A stretch of 58,367 nt of DNA from DAIRDK01 sp035403225 (GTDB lineage Bacteria; Bacteroidota; Bacteroidia; Bacteroidales; FEN-979), in NCBI GenBank assembly GCA_035403225.1, contig DAONET010000016.1, positions 1 to 58,367 of the forward strand. Reading direction: 5' to 3'. Under the pieces are notes generated by a model, which was given only the letters and a program-made list of their open reading frames with translations, had not been told where the DNA came from and searched no databases. A program made the position numbers and the translations under genes. Below, piece after piece: positions 1 through 7,962 of the stretch (the stretch's first letter is position 1; every line of letters begins with the position of its first letter).

Positions 1-252
1 GTATGGTCGGGAGCCCAGAAACGCTGGCTGGAGGTGAGTTCCGTATCGAACTTCGAAACATTCCAGTCCAACCGCATGAAACTGCGTTACAAAGATGACA
101 CCGGAAAGATCCACCTGACGCATACCCTGAACGGCAGCGCCATTGCCCTTCCCAGGGTCGTCGCCGCTTTACTCGAAAACAACCAGACTCCCGACGGCAT
201 CCTCATCCCTGAGGTGTTGCGGACTTATACCGGATTTGATAAGATACAATGA
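1..252 (+). CDS. serS: Seryl-tRNA synthetase, C-terminal end (partial)
   Basis: This is the last 83 codons of a class II seryl-tRNA synthetase, which charges tRNA-Ser in the cytoplasm; the gene enters the window already open in frame 1. The end carries the class II motif 3 region typical of SerRS: QKRWLEVSSVSNFETFQ, then LRY, THTLNGSAIALPR and the closing IPEVLRTYTGF. The conserved arginine/asparagine stretch around LNGSA belongs to the ATP and serine site. The true start lies outside the window. A weak hairpin followed by T residues comes directly after the stop, so this looks like the end of a transcript. The identification is firm because this C-terminal signature is very conserved. Confidence 0.93.
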   Translation, partial: VWSGAQKRWLEVSSVSNFETFQSNRMKLRYKDDTGKIHLTHTLNGSAIALPRVVAALLENNQTPDGILIPEVLRTYTGFDKIQ

Positions 253-261
253 AAATAAATC

Positions 262-295
262 AGGTTCTCCGGCGTTTTTACCGGGACCTCTTTTT
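262..295 (+). terminator. Probable intrinsic terminator after serS
   Basis: A GC-rich imperfect stem (about 262-272 pairing with 281-289, AGGT..CCGG with CCGG..ACCT, with small bulges) is followed by a T run at 290-295. It sits 10 bases after the serS stop. Only the sequence supports it; no folding energy was computed. Confidence 0.5.
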
Positions 296-333
296 CAATA
301 CTGACCATTATTGAGACACCTAAAAGAGACACC

Positions 334-927
334 ATGAAAAAACTCATCCTTTTTTCAGTTTTTCTGCTCAGCGCGGAAATCATGTTCGGACAGTTCGATT
401 TCGGTTTGAAAGCGGGCTATTCCACGTCGAAATTATCCACAGATATCGACACCGTGAAAGCCTCCTTTAAACCCGGATTTCATATCGGGGTTTTTGCACG
501 GATCGGGAATAAGCTGTACATCCAGCCGGAAGCGTACTACACTCTTCAAACCAGTGAATTAAATGGAGATGTGACCAACTGGGGTGAAAAAGTGACCATC
601 GGGTCGATCGATATCCCTGTGTTGCTGGGATATAAGTTCATCGATGCGAAAGTCGCAAAAGCCCGTCTGATGGCCGGTCCCGTTGCTTCCTTCGTGATTA
701 ACCGGAAGATCAAACAGATGGAAGATGCGTTAGGTCCGGTCAAGGAAGGCGATCTCAGCAACACCAACTGGGCTATTCAGGTAGGAGCCGGGGTGGATGT
801 CTTTTCCCTGAGTCTCGACGTCCGTTACCAATTCGGCCTGAACGATGTCATCAAAGAAGTTCAGACCCAATCCTGGGACTCGAAAAACAATGTCTGGGTC
901 GTCAGTATCGGATACAAAATCCTTTAG
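334..927 (+). CDS. Outer membrane beta-barrel protein (PorT-like family)
   Basis: A 197-residue protein with a clear signal peptide (MKKLILFSVFLLSAEIMFGQ, cleavage near residue 20). The mature part has alternating short hydrophobic strands and glycines (FGLKAGYSTSKL, FHIGVFARIG, LYIQPEAYY, IQVGAGVDVFSLSLDVRYQFG) and ends in an aromatic-flanked last strand. This is the pattern of the small OMP_b-brl_2 outer membrane barrels that are very common in Bacteroidota. The exact role is unknown; such proteins are porin-like or structural. It follows serS after 81 bases and a possible terminator, and is followed at 58 bases by a second barrel. The start ATG is the only one that gives the signal peptide. 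Confidence 0.75.
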   Translation: MKKLILFSVFLLSAEIMFGQFDFGLKAGYSTSKLSTDIDTVKASFKPGFHIGVFARIGNKLYIQPEAYYTLQTSELNGDVTNWGEKVTIGSIDIPVLLGYKFIDAKVAKARLMAGPVASFVINRKIKQMEDALGPVKEGDLSNTNWAIQVGAGVDVFSLSLDVRYQFGLNDVIKEVQTQSWDSKNNVWVVSIGYKIL

Positions 928-985
928 TAACCTATTCTGCTGCGCCGTACTACATTTTTACTCTATCATCCATACCTGATCACTT

Positions 986-1552
986 ATGAGAAAACACCTC
1001 ATTGTTATAGTTATTTCCCTTTTAGCAGCAGGGCTGTCGGTTCCCGCGGGAGCGCAGACAGAAGCTACCACCATCGCTCCGATGACCAAGGGTAACATCT
1101 TTATTTCGGCCGGATTTGGACCGGCCACCGGCTGGGCCGGAAATTATCGTGGTTTCTCCCCGGGCCTGATGACAGCAGTAGATGTCGGATTCCTGGAATT
1201 GGGACCCGGCATTCTGACCGTCGGCGGTGAGTTTGGGTGGGATTACAACACCTATAAGCATTTTAAAATAGCTTCTGAATATACCGAGCGCAACATGAGT
1301 ATCACCCTGGCCGCCCGTTCCACCTATCATTACGGATGGGATATCGAGGGGCTGGATACTTACGGGGGCATCGCCATGGGTCCACGCATCCCTGTCTACC
1401 ACGATGGGTTTGAGGACTCCCCGGCGGCAGGACTGGGCGGAGGCATTTTTGCAGGAGCTTCTTACTTTTTCACTCCGGAGTTGGGGGTGAATGCCGAAGT
1501 GGGATATAACATTACCTACCTGCAATTGGGAATGGTTTTTATATTAAAATGA
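986..1552 (+). CDS. Outer membrane beta-barrel family protein
   Basis: A 188-residue secreted protein with a signal peptide ending near AGAQ (residues 1-24). The rest is rich in glycine and aromatic residues in strand-like blocks (NIFISAGFGPATGWAG, GILTVGGEFGWDYN, SITLAARSTYHYGW, YGGIAMGPRIPVY, AGLGGGIFAGASYFF, ELGVNAEVGYNITYLQLGM), as in an eight-stranded outer membrane barrel. It ends with a C-terminal aliphatic strand. I cannot give a substrate. Its stop codon lies one base before the TTG start of the mtnA-type gene, so the two are probably transcribed together, perhaps only by chance of compact packing. Confidence 0.65.
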   Translation: MRKHLIVIVISLLAAGLSVPAGAQTEATTIAPMTKGNIFISAGFGPATGWAGNYRGFSPGLMTAVDVGFLELGPGILTVGGEFGWDYNTYKHFKIASEYTERNMSITLAARSTYHYGWDIEGLDTYGGIAMGPRIPVYHDGFEDSPAAGLGGGIFAGASYFFTPELGVNAEVGYNITYLQLGMVFILK

Positions 1553-1553
1553 T

Positions 1554-2600
1554 TTGAAAGTAGCAGGAAAAACATATCGTACTGTCTGGTTCGAAAAAGG
1601 AGTATCGTATTATATCGATCAGAACCTGTTACCCTTTGACTTTGTGATAAGGGAAGCGAAGAATTGCACCGAAAGTTGTCGGGTCATCACCGGCATGAAT
1701 GTCAGGGGTGCAGGAGCTATCGGAGCCATGGCAGGGTTTGCCATGGCACAGGCCTTTCTTTCCGTCCCCGCAAATAACGCGGCTCAGTATCTTTCGGAAG
1801 CAAAAACGATGATCGAGTCGACACGGCCCACGGCCCGGAATTTATTTTATGCCGTGGAGAAAGTGTTTCATGCAGGACTGATCTCGCCGGAACAGGCGGT
1901 CCGCACGGCCCTGGAAATCGCCGACAAAGATGCAGCCGATTCACAAAAGATCGGGGAACTGGGCAGCGAGTTGATCCGCGACGGGATGGGTATCGAGACT
2001 CATTGCAACGCGGGATGGCTGGCCTTCGTTGACTACGGAACAGCCCTTTCACCCATCTACAAAGCCAACGAGCAGGGTAAATCGATCTTTGTTTACGTAG
2101 ATGAAACGCGCCCCAGAAACCAGGGAGCGCGCCTTACTGCCTGGGAGCTGCAAAATGCCGACATCCCCTTTGCCATCATCCCCGATAACGCGGGAGCTTA
2201 TTTCATGTCGAAAGGCAAGATTCAGATGGTGATTACCGGCGCCGATCGCATCGCCATCAACGGGGATGCCGCCAATAAGATCGGAACACTGGAAAAAGCT
2301 ATTGTCGCCAGGGAATATAACATCCCCTTTTACATCGCAGCGCCGTTATCTACCATCGACCCTGAATGTCATACCGGCGCCGATATCCCGATAGAGGAAC
2401 GCAACGAGGAAGAAGTGCTTTTTCAAACCGGTATGGACGAATCAGGGAAAGAATGCCAGATACGTGTCAGCGCTCCGGGGAGCCAGGCCATGAATCCGGC
2501 TTTTGACATCACCCCTTCCGGCTATATCACAGGCATCATCACCGAGAAAGGGATCATTACCCCGTCGGTGGAAACCATCAAGAAGGTATTAAACCGCTAA
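1554..2600 (+). CDS. mtnA: S-methyl-5-thioribose-1-phosphate isomerase family (MtnA, aIF2B-like)
   Basis: A 348-residue member of the eIF2B-like sugar-phosphate isomerase family, which converts an aldose-1-phosphate (methylthioribose-1-phosphate in methionine salvage) to the ketose. The visible signature is NVRGAGAIGA (residues 49-58, RGAPAIG in the family), the catalytic cysteine in THCNAG (C151), ETRPRNQGARLTAWEL (184-199), and the catalytic aspartate in TGADRI (D231), followed by NGDAANKIGT. The start is TTG at 1554; no ATG fits upstream. Length fits the family (about 350). No other methionine-salvage gene is nearby, so the substrate could also be 5-deoxyribose-1-phosphate or another aldose phosphate. 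The gene ends convergently, 55 bases from the wecE-like gene. Confidence 0.85.
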   Translation: MKVAGKTYRTVWFEKGVSYYIDQNLLPFDFVIREAKNCTESCRVITGMNVRGAGAIGAMAGFAMAQAFLSVPANNAAQYLSEAKTMIESTRPTARNLFYAVEKVFHAGLISPEQAVRTALEIADKDAADSQKIGELGSELIRDGMGIETHCNAGWLAFVDYGTALSPIYKANEQGKSIFVYVDETRPRNQGARLTAWELQNADIPFAIIPDNAGAYFMSKGKIQMVITGADRIAINGDAANKIGTLEKAIVAREYNIPFYIAAPLSTIDPECHTGADIPIEERNEEEVLFQTGMDESGKECQIRVSAPGSQAMNPAFDITPSGYITGIITEKGIITPSVETIKKVLNR

Positions 2601-2655
2601 GGAACCGGGATGACATCCTGCTTTCCCGTGATCGCCATTCACTCAGACCGGTCCG

Positions 2656-3783
2656 CTATTGGTAAAACCTCCTGATCGTGTCGGCCACAAATTGTATCTG
2701 TGATTTTTTCAGGGAGAAGTAAAAAGGCAGACGAACGATCGTATCCGAGAAATGTTCGGTATGGGGTAATGGACGTCCGTCATGCAACGGAGTGAAATAT
2801 TGACTCGTATGGAGTGGCGGATAATGGAATACCGCCATGACACCGTGATTTTTCAGGTGCGTGATGAGACGGTCGCGTTCGTCGATGGAGGAGGTCTCTA
2901 CAAAGTACATGTTTCCGTTGACGGTAGCGTAATCCGGAACGACGGGGCGCTTGAGGCAGCCGGCTTCTTCCAGCGGTCTTAAGGCTTCGTGGTAGCGGTA
3001 CCAGGCCTGTTTGCGCCGGTCCTGTATGCGGGGCAGCAGCATCAGCTGCGTGTGAAGGAACGCCGCCAGGGCATCGGAAGGGAGAAAAGACGACCCTGTA
3101 TCCACCCATCCGTATTTGTCGATCTCACCACGGTAAAAGGCAGCGCGGTTGGTCCCTTTTTCCCAGATGATCTCGGCGCGGCGCACAAACTGTTCATCGT
3201 TCACGGCAAGCATTCCGCCTTCTCCGCAGAAGATATTTTTTGTTTCATGAAACGAAAAGGTCCCGAATTGTCCGATGGATCCAAGCGGTCTGCCTTTATA
3301 ATACGAATCGATGGCATGGGCGGCATCTTCGATCACCAGCAGGTGATGTTCGGCGGCCAGGGCAAGGATGGGATCCATATCGCAGGCGATACCGCTGTAA
3401 TGGACTACGACGATGGCTCGGGTTTTCGGGGTGATCAGGGTGCGAACCGCTTCCGGGTCGATGTTGGGAATACCGGGTAAGGTGTCCGCAAAACGAATGA
3501 CAGCTCCCCGCAGTAAAAACGCATTGGCGGTGGAAACAAAGGTATACGACGGCATGATCACCTCATCACCTTGTTTGATCCCCGACAGCAAGGCCGCCAT
3601 CTCCAGGGCATCAGAGCAGGAAGTGGTGAGCAACGACTTCCGGAAACCATAATTTTTTTCGAAAAAGGCCTGGCACAGTTTCGTGTATCTTCCATTCCCG
3701 GAAATGGTCCCCGACAAGGTAGCCTGAACTACAGCCAGTGCTCCTTTCAGCGGATAGTGCGGTTTATTAAACGGGATGGTCAT
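2656..3783 (-). CDS. wecE: dTDP-4-amino-4,6-dideoxygalactose transaminase-like (DegT/DnrJ/EryC1)
   Basis: A 375-residue PLP enzyme of the DegT/DnrJ/EryC1/StrS family, very close in motif order to enterobacterial WecE/RffA, which aminates dTDP-4-keto-6-deoxyglucose using glutamate. It shows IPFNKPHY at the start, GDEVIMPSYTFVSTANAF (72-89), VVHYSGIACDMD, IEDAAHAIDS (151-160), the PLP lysine in SFHETKN (K182), EKGTNRAAFYRG and KYGWVDTGSS, and MAVFHYPPLH near the end. I chose the start at 3783 because the enzyme begins with M-T-I-P-F-N; the open frame runs 21 codons further upstream. It is divergent from the flippase gene at 3905. With the GNAT gene at 6331-7008 it suggests synthesis of an N-acylated 4-amino-4,6-dideoxyhexose for a surface glycan. 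Confidence 0.88.
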   Translation of the reverse strand: MTIPFNKPHYPLKGALAVVQATLSGTISGNGRYTKLCQAFFEKNYGFRKSLLTTSCSDALEMAALLSGIKQGDEVIMPSYTFVSTANAFLLRGAVIRFADTLPGIPNIDPEAVRTLITPKTRAIVVVHYSGIACDMDPILALAAEHHLLVIEDAAHAIDSYYKGRPLGSIGQFGTFSFHETKNIFCGEGGMLAVNDEQFVRRAEIIWEKGTNRAAFYRGEIDKYGWVDTGSSFLPSDALAAFLHTQLMLLPRIQDRRKQAWYRYHEALRPLEEAGCLKRPVVPDYATVNGNMYFVETSSIDERDRLITHLKNHGVMAVFHYPPLHTSQYFTPLHDGRPLPHTEHFSDTIVRLPFYFSLKKSQIQFVADTIRRFYQ

Positions 3784-3874
3784 GGCTACGTCACGGGATT
3801 CACCCGACGAAGGTACTGTTTTTTTACGATCTCCGCGCACGGGCATCTCATCCCTGTGTCATTCATCTTTTTAA

Positions 3875-3882
3875 TATCTTTG
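3875..3882 (+). promoter_or_regulatory. Bacteroidota -7 box TATCTTTG upstream of flippase
   Basis: TATCTTTG matches the TAnnTTTG -7 consensus of Bacteroides and lies 22 bases before the TTG start at 3905. A clear -33 TTTG is not visible. It also marks the divergent intergenic region shared with wecE. Confidence 0.5.
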
Positions 3883-3904
3883 TCGCCTCATTCCATATCA
3901 ATCA

Positions 3905-5239
3905 TTGGCAAAAAGGAGTTATTTTCAGGATATAGTCAGCGTATTGGGAAGCAACCTGGCTGTCACCCTTTCGAACATCATCACCGGCATCATCCTGTCG
4001 CGTGTACTGGGTGCTGCAGGTTACGGGCTGTATTCCTCCATTCTGGTAGTGCCGATCATCGTGGTCGGGTTCACTCAGCTGGGGATCCGCCGGTCGCTGA
4101 TCTATCACCTCGGGAATAAATCCATTCCCGAACGGAATATCTACTCGGCAGTTTTCCTGTTACTGTTGTATACCAGCGCCCTGAGCATCATTATTTGCGG
4201 AGCTGTTTTCTTTTTCTCCGACAGTTTATTGGTTGATCCGCTTATCGTCGGCATTGTTTTACTGACGATTCCCCTCCTGCTGACGAATGTTTTTGCCGGT
4301 GGGATTTTCCTCGGGAAAGAGCAGATTCTCCGGGCTAACATCATAAATGCCGGGCCTTCTTTGCTTACGCTGGTATTCACCATCCTGTTCGTATGGATCC
4401 TCCGCTTCTCCGTGCTCGGCGCTTTCCTTGCCATCAGCATCTCCAACATCTTCATGGTGTACTTCGTGTACTATATCTTCTCACACGATTTCAAGCTGAA
4501 GATCATCTGGAAATACCAGGAAGGAACGATCAAAATGCTGGTCAGACTGGGTATTGTCAACGCCGTAGCGATTTTCATCATGCAGCTTAACTACCGGATG
4601 GATGTGTTGATGCTGAAGAAGCTCTCCACGCTGGAACAAACCGGTTACTATTCGTTGGCCATGCAGATCGCGGAACAGCTATGGCACGTCCCGTATGCCA
4701 TCGAGACGATCATCCTCAGCCGGAGTGCTAACACCAACGACGACCAGTTTGTGCACAAGACCGTCGCCAGCATCTTCCGGATATCGTTGATCATCGGCCT
4801 CATCGGATGCGCTACCTTGTTCTTCCTGGCGCCCTGGGTAGTTCCGCTGGTTTTCGGGAAGGCGTATACCGACAGTGTGCTGATGATCCAGACTGTGCTC
4901 CCCGGCATCTTTCTGATGATGGGATTTCGCATTCTCAACAGCCGGCTGACCGGGATGGGCAAACCGCAGGTAGCCATTTTCACCTTCCTGCCCGCCCTGA
5001 TGATCAACTTTATCGCTAACCTCTTTCTCATCCCGAAATTCGGCGGAGTGGGAGCAGCCTGGGCTACCAACATCAGCTATGCCGCCGGATCCCTGGCCTT
5101 CCTGTTTGTGTATTCACGTTTGACCAAGATGCCGGTGGCAGAGCTATTCCGGTACCGCCAGAGTGATTTCTACTTCCTCAGGGACTTCCGCCATTTCAGA
5201 ATAAAAAGAAAAAACTCATCTTCAGCATCTGCAGAATAA
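3905..5239 (+). CDS. Polysaccharide flippase, Wzx-like (MATE/MVF superfamily)
   Basis: A 444-residue membrane protein with about twelve hydrophobic segments. The N-terminus carries the typical flippase start (FQDIVSVLGSNLAVTLSNIITGIILSRVLGAAGYGLYSSIL), and the later part has LNYRMDVLMLKKLSTLEQTGYYSLAMQIAEQLW, the polar-aromatic motif of Wzx/PST family proteins. It would move lipid-linked glycan units across the inner membrane. Length is normal for the family. The start is TTG at 3905, directly behind a -7 box; no ATG is available. A sulfotransferase gene follows 18 bases after the stop, so the two are likely one transcript. Together with the WecE-type enzyme this marks a surface polysaccharide region. 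Confidence 0.85.
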   Translation: MAKRSYFQDIVSVLGSNLAVTLSNIITGIILSRVLGAAGYGLYSSILVVPIIVVGFTQLGIRRSLIYHLGNKSIPERNIYSAVFLLLLYTSALSIIICGAVFFFSDSLLVDPLIVGIVLLTIPLLLTNVFAGGIFLGKEQILRANIINAGPSLLTLVFTILFVWILRFSVLGAFLAISISNIFMVYFVYYIFSHDFKLKIIWKYQEGTIKMLVRLGIVNAVAIFIMQLNYRMDVLMLKKLSTLEQTGYYSLAMQIAEQLWHVPYAIETIILSRSANTNDDQFVHKTVASIFRISLIIGLIGCATLFFLAPWVVPLVFGKAYTDSVLMIQTVLPGIFLMMGFRILNSRLTGMGKPQVAIFTFLPALMINFIANLFLIPKFGGVGAAWATNISYAAGSLAFLFVYSRLTKMPVAELFRYRQSDFYFLRDFRHFRIKRKNSSSASAE

Positions 5240-5257
5240 CCGGTTAATCCGTTCACC

Positions 5258-6346
5258 ATGGAAAACATCAAAGAGATCCCGATATTTTTTATCCTGGGCC
5301 GCCCGCGGTCGGGAACGACGCTTCTTACTACACTTTTCAATGCACATCCCAACGTGAGAATCGCACCCGAATTCCCGATCCTGCTCCCTCTTTACCAGCG
5401 TTTTAAAAAGGTGAAAGACTGGGACGAGGAGGCGATCAGGTCATTCGTCGATCATCTCTTCCGGCGGTATGTGTTCAACAACCGTACACTTGATCATTAC
5501 ATGCTTGACCAGGAGAAATACACCAACGATCTCCTGGAAATGAAACACACGGGCACGGTACAGGATTTTCTGAAAACCATCAACTACCAATCCTTTACGG
5601 TGTATGAGAAAGGAAAGACGTTGAGAATCGGCGACAAGAATCCGGTTTATTCCATCTATGCCCGTCGCCTCCTGAAGATCTTTCCCGAAGCAAAATTCAT
5701 CTGCATCATCCGCGATTACCGCGATAATTTCGTTTCCATCCGTAAACTCAGCGAACTCAAGATGGAAGCGCCGATCCTTCCGTTGCAGGTTTATCGCTGG
5801 AAGTATGCAATCAAAGAATTTCTGCATTGCAAAAAGAAATATCCCGACCGGTTCCATCTCATTCGGTACGAAGACCTGGTCACCGATCAGGAACGAGTGG
5901 TGAAAGAGGTATTCGAATACATCGGCATCCCTTACGACCCGTCGGTTTTTGATTTCTACAAGAAGAAGGATGAATCGTTCAAAGCTTACAACGACCCGCT
6001 GATCGAGAAGTTTCACGGGAGTTTGATGAACCCCGTTAACACCAGCAGGATGAACCTCTGGAAAAAGGAACTCACGCCGGCACAGGTACGGATGGCAGAT
6101 TTCATCGCGGGAAAATATGCAGACATGTTCCATTACGACCGGGAAAATCGGCATTTCCGTCTTGGATTGTGGCTGAAATCAATCCCCATGCAGGTTTACG
6201 GTTATTTTTTGTTCAGGCTGATGTATTACGGATCGTTTCTGCCGTATAAAATGAGCCTCTGGCTATCGACGAAACTGCTGATCCTGGTCAAGACTTACAG
6301 TAAATTATTCGGATCAAAAGCCCCAGCAGGTCAGTCAAAGAAATAA
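5258..6346 (+). CDS. Sulfotransferase family protein
   Basis: A 362-residue protein with the PAPS-binding loop of sulfotransferases near its start (ILGRPRSGTTLL, residues 12-23) and the 3'-phosphate binding motif later (FICIIRDYRDNFVSIRKLSE, about residues 147-166), then FHLIRYEDLV (about 203-212). These are the standard signatures of the Sulfotransfer_3 type. It probably transfers sulfate from PAPS to a glycan or glycolipid. The C-terminal 60 residues hold hydrophobic stretches (VYGYFLFRLMYYGSFLPY) that may sit on the membrane. It follows the flippase at 18 bases, which points to sulfation of the exported glycan. Its last 16 bases overlap the end of the convergent GNAT gene. Confidence 0.85.
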   Translation: MENIKEIPIFFILGRPRSGTTLLTTLFNAHPNVRIAPEFPILLPLYQRFKKVKDWDEEAIRSFVDHLFRRYVFNNRTLDHYMLDQEKYTNDLLEMKHTGTVQDFLKTINYQSFTVYEKGKTLRIGDKNPVYSIYARRLLKIFPEAKFICIIRDYRDNFVSIRKLSELKMEAPILPLQVYRWKYAIKEFLHCKKKYPDRFHLIRYEDLVTDQERVVKEVFEYIGIPYDPSVFDFYKKKDESFKAYNDPLIEKFHGSLMNPVNTSRMNLWKKELTPAQVRMADFIAGKYADMFHYDRENRHFRLGLWLKSIPMQVYGYFLFRLMYYGSFLPYKMSLWLSTKLLILVKTYSKLFGSKAPAGQSKK

Positions 6347-7008
6347 ACCCGCCCCTCTTCGGTTGTCTCCGTCTTCAGGGTGTGCATATTCTTTTTTGCC
6401 AGTTCTTCCAGGAAAATGGCCAATTCGTCCTGATCATCGCATGGTTCGATGATGCACTTCCCGGCAGATTGGTCACCGACCAGGGCATGGATAGCCTTTT
6501 TGATGCGGGGAGCGAGCTTCTCAAACTTTTCGCGGGAAAGCGAGTACTCCTGGTTCTCCACTTCCTCCTGCCCGCGACTCAGTTCATAACCCAACTGCCT
6601 GACAAATGCCTGTACCGGTTTGTTTTCCTTCAACACATGCGCGTGAACAGCTTTCCAGTTGAAGAGTTTAAAAAGAAACTCCGTCGTTAAAAAGGATACG
6701 ATGGCCGATACGGGGGTTTCATGATATTCTTTGTACGGGATGAAAATTCCGCTTTCGGCCGTTTGTTCTTCCCAGTTGATGTTTTTCAGATTGATGACGC
6801 CAACGGCTTGTTCCCGGTAGTGAATGACGAGGTACAGGTTGTTCTTGTTGTTGATTGACCGGAACCATTGTCGCTGCATTTCGGGAGTAATATGATCACG
6901 GAAAGCATAATTGGCCACCACCACGGGATCGTTCCGCCACCGGCGCACCATTTCAATCTCTTCTTCTTTCAGCCGCGAAAGCGTAACACCGTATTTGATA
7001 AATTTCAT
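6331..7008 (-). CDS. GNAT-family N-acyltransferase (PseH/RimL-like), candidate amino-sugar N-acyltransferase
   Basis: A 225-residue protein whose first ~160 residues fit the GNAT fold of PseH/RimL type: VTLSRLKEEEIEMVRRWRNDPVV at the start, LVIHYREQAVGVINLKNI, AESGIFIPYKEYH and a late helix NKPVQAFVRQLGYEL. PseH-type members acylate 4-amino sugars on nucleotide carriers. The last 70 residues (after KLAPRIKKAIHALVG) do not belong to that fold and I do not recognise them. It is the last gene of the operon ACP - KAS III - SDR - GT2 - GNAT, 12 bases after the GT2 gene. The likely acceptor is the amino sugar made by the WecE-type enzyme, and the donor may be the acyl-ACP of the same operon; this is inference. 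Confidence 0.72.
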   Translation of the reverse strand: MKFIKYGVTLSRLKEEEIEMVRRWRNDPVVVANYAFRDHITPEMQRQWFRSINNKNNLYLVIHYREQAVGVINLKNINWEEQTAESGIFIPYKEYHETPVSAIVSFLTTEFLFKLFNWKAVHAHVLKENKPVQAFVRQLGYELSRGQEEVENQEYSLSREKFEKLAPRIKKAIHALVGDQSAGKCIIEPCDDQDELAIFLEELAKKNMHTLKTETTEEGRVYFFD

Positions 7009-7020
7009 TTCCGGAAAAGG

Positions 7021-7941
7021 TTATAAGATCTTTCTGACAGAGAAAGAAGGCTTTTGATTTTGGGCCATGTAAATACGGCGGAGGTATTCGCCGAGAACGC
7101 CCATACTGAACAGCAGGATGCTGGTGGAGAAGAGGATGGTCACGATAAGGGAAGTATACCCGAGCGGGACATCATAGAAGAGTTTCTTGAAAATGAAATA
7201 CGCCCCGATTACCAGGGTGATCAGCGACATCAGAAAGCCTCCGTACACCAGCACTTTTAGTGGAACAGTGGTGTAATACAACACGATGTTCCCCATCAGG
7301 ATGATGAGTTTCCGCAGGGAGTACCCTGATTGTTTGTATTTCCTGGGGAGATGCGTGACGTTGGTAAACTCGATGGCATCGGTATACCATTGCAGCACTT
7401 CGTCAAGGAAAATAAAATTCTGTTGATGATGCAGGATCTTTTGACACAGTTCGCGGGTGAGGAAACGGAAAGAAGATCCTTCTCCCGGAGAGTTCCGGAA
7501 CAATCGGGCCGACTTTTTCAGCGAAGCGCTGCCGATATTGCGCATGGCAGAGTGACGTTTTTTACCGAAGACGCCGTAAACCAGGTCTGCCCCGGTCTCC
7601 GCCTGTTTTTCCATGAGTCGGATAATCTCTTCGGGGAGCACCTGAAGGTCGTCGTCGATGGTGACGATAAAGTCTCCTTTCGCGTATGACATCCCGCAGA
7701 GGGTGGCGTTGTGCTGGCCGAAGTTCCGGCTCAGGGCAATGGCCGTGACATGGCCGGGATCGTTTGATTTGATGCCGGAGAGCACTTCCCAGCTATTGTC
7801 TGAGCTGGCATCATCCACGAAGATGACTTCAAAATCTTTTCCGGTCTTCCCGAAGACAGCTTGCAGTCCTGCATATAGCTCCTTCAGGGAAAGGGAGCTG
7901 TTAAACACGGGGACGACGACAGAATATACCGGTTCGGTCAT
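7021..7941 (-). CDS. Glycosyltransferase family 2, GtrB/ArnC/DPM1-like, membrane anchored
   Basis: A 306-residue GT2 enzyme with a GT-A catalytic domain at residues 1-230 and two transmembrane segments at the end (VYGGFLMSLITLVIGAYFIF and LIVTILFSTSILLFSMGVLG). The start YSVVVPVFNSS, FVDDASSDNS, LSRNFGQHNA and the metal motif IDDDLQ are typical of polyprenyl-phosphate sugar transferases (GtrB, ArnC, DPM1). The reaction would move a sugar from a nucleotide carrier to polyprenyl phosphate, or to a lipid-linked glycan, on the cytoplasmic face. It lies between the SDR (21 bases upstream) and the GNAT gene (12 bases downstream). The sugar is unknown; an acylated amino sugar would fit the operon. 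Confidence 0.85.
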   Translation of the reverse strand: MTEPVYSVVVPVFNSSLSLKELYAGLQAVFGKTGKDFEVIFVDDASSDNSWEVLSGIKSNDPGHVTAIALSRNFGQHNATLCGMSYAKGDFIVTIDDDLQVLPEEIIRLMEKQAETGADLVYGVFGKKRHSAMRNIGSASLKKSARLFRNSPGEGSSFRFLTRELCQKILHHQQNFIFLDEVLQWYTDAIEFTNVTHLPRKYKQSGYSLRKLIILMGNIVLYYTTVPLKVLVYGGFLMSLITLVIGAYFIFKKLFYDVPLGYTSLIVTILFSTSILLFSMGVLGEYLRRIYMAQNQKPSFSVRKIL

Positions 7942-7962
7942 GGGACTGTTTTTAGTTGTTGA

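Noticed and set aside
1022..1525. 167-codon open frame antisense to the second barrel gene
   Set aside because: A shadow of the coding strand with arginine-rich, low-complexity content and no signal of its own.
3784..3846. Upstream start for the WecE-type enzyme
   Set aside because: The 21 extra residues are charged and unlike the family; WecE begins at the I-P-F-N motif.
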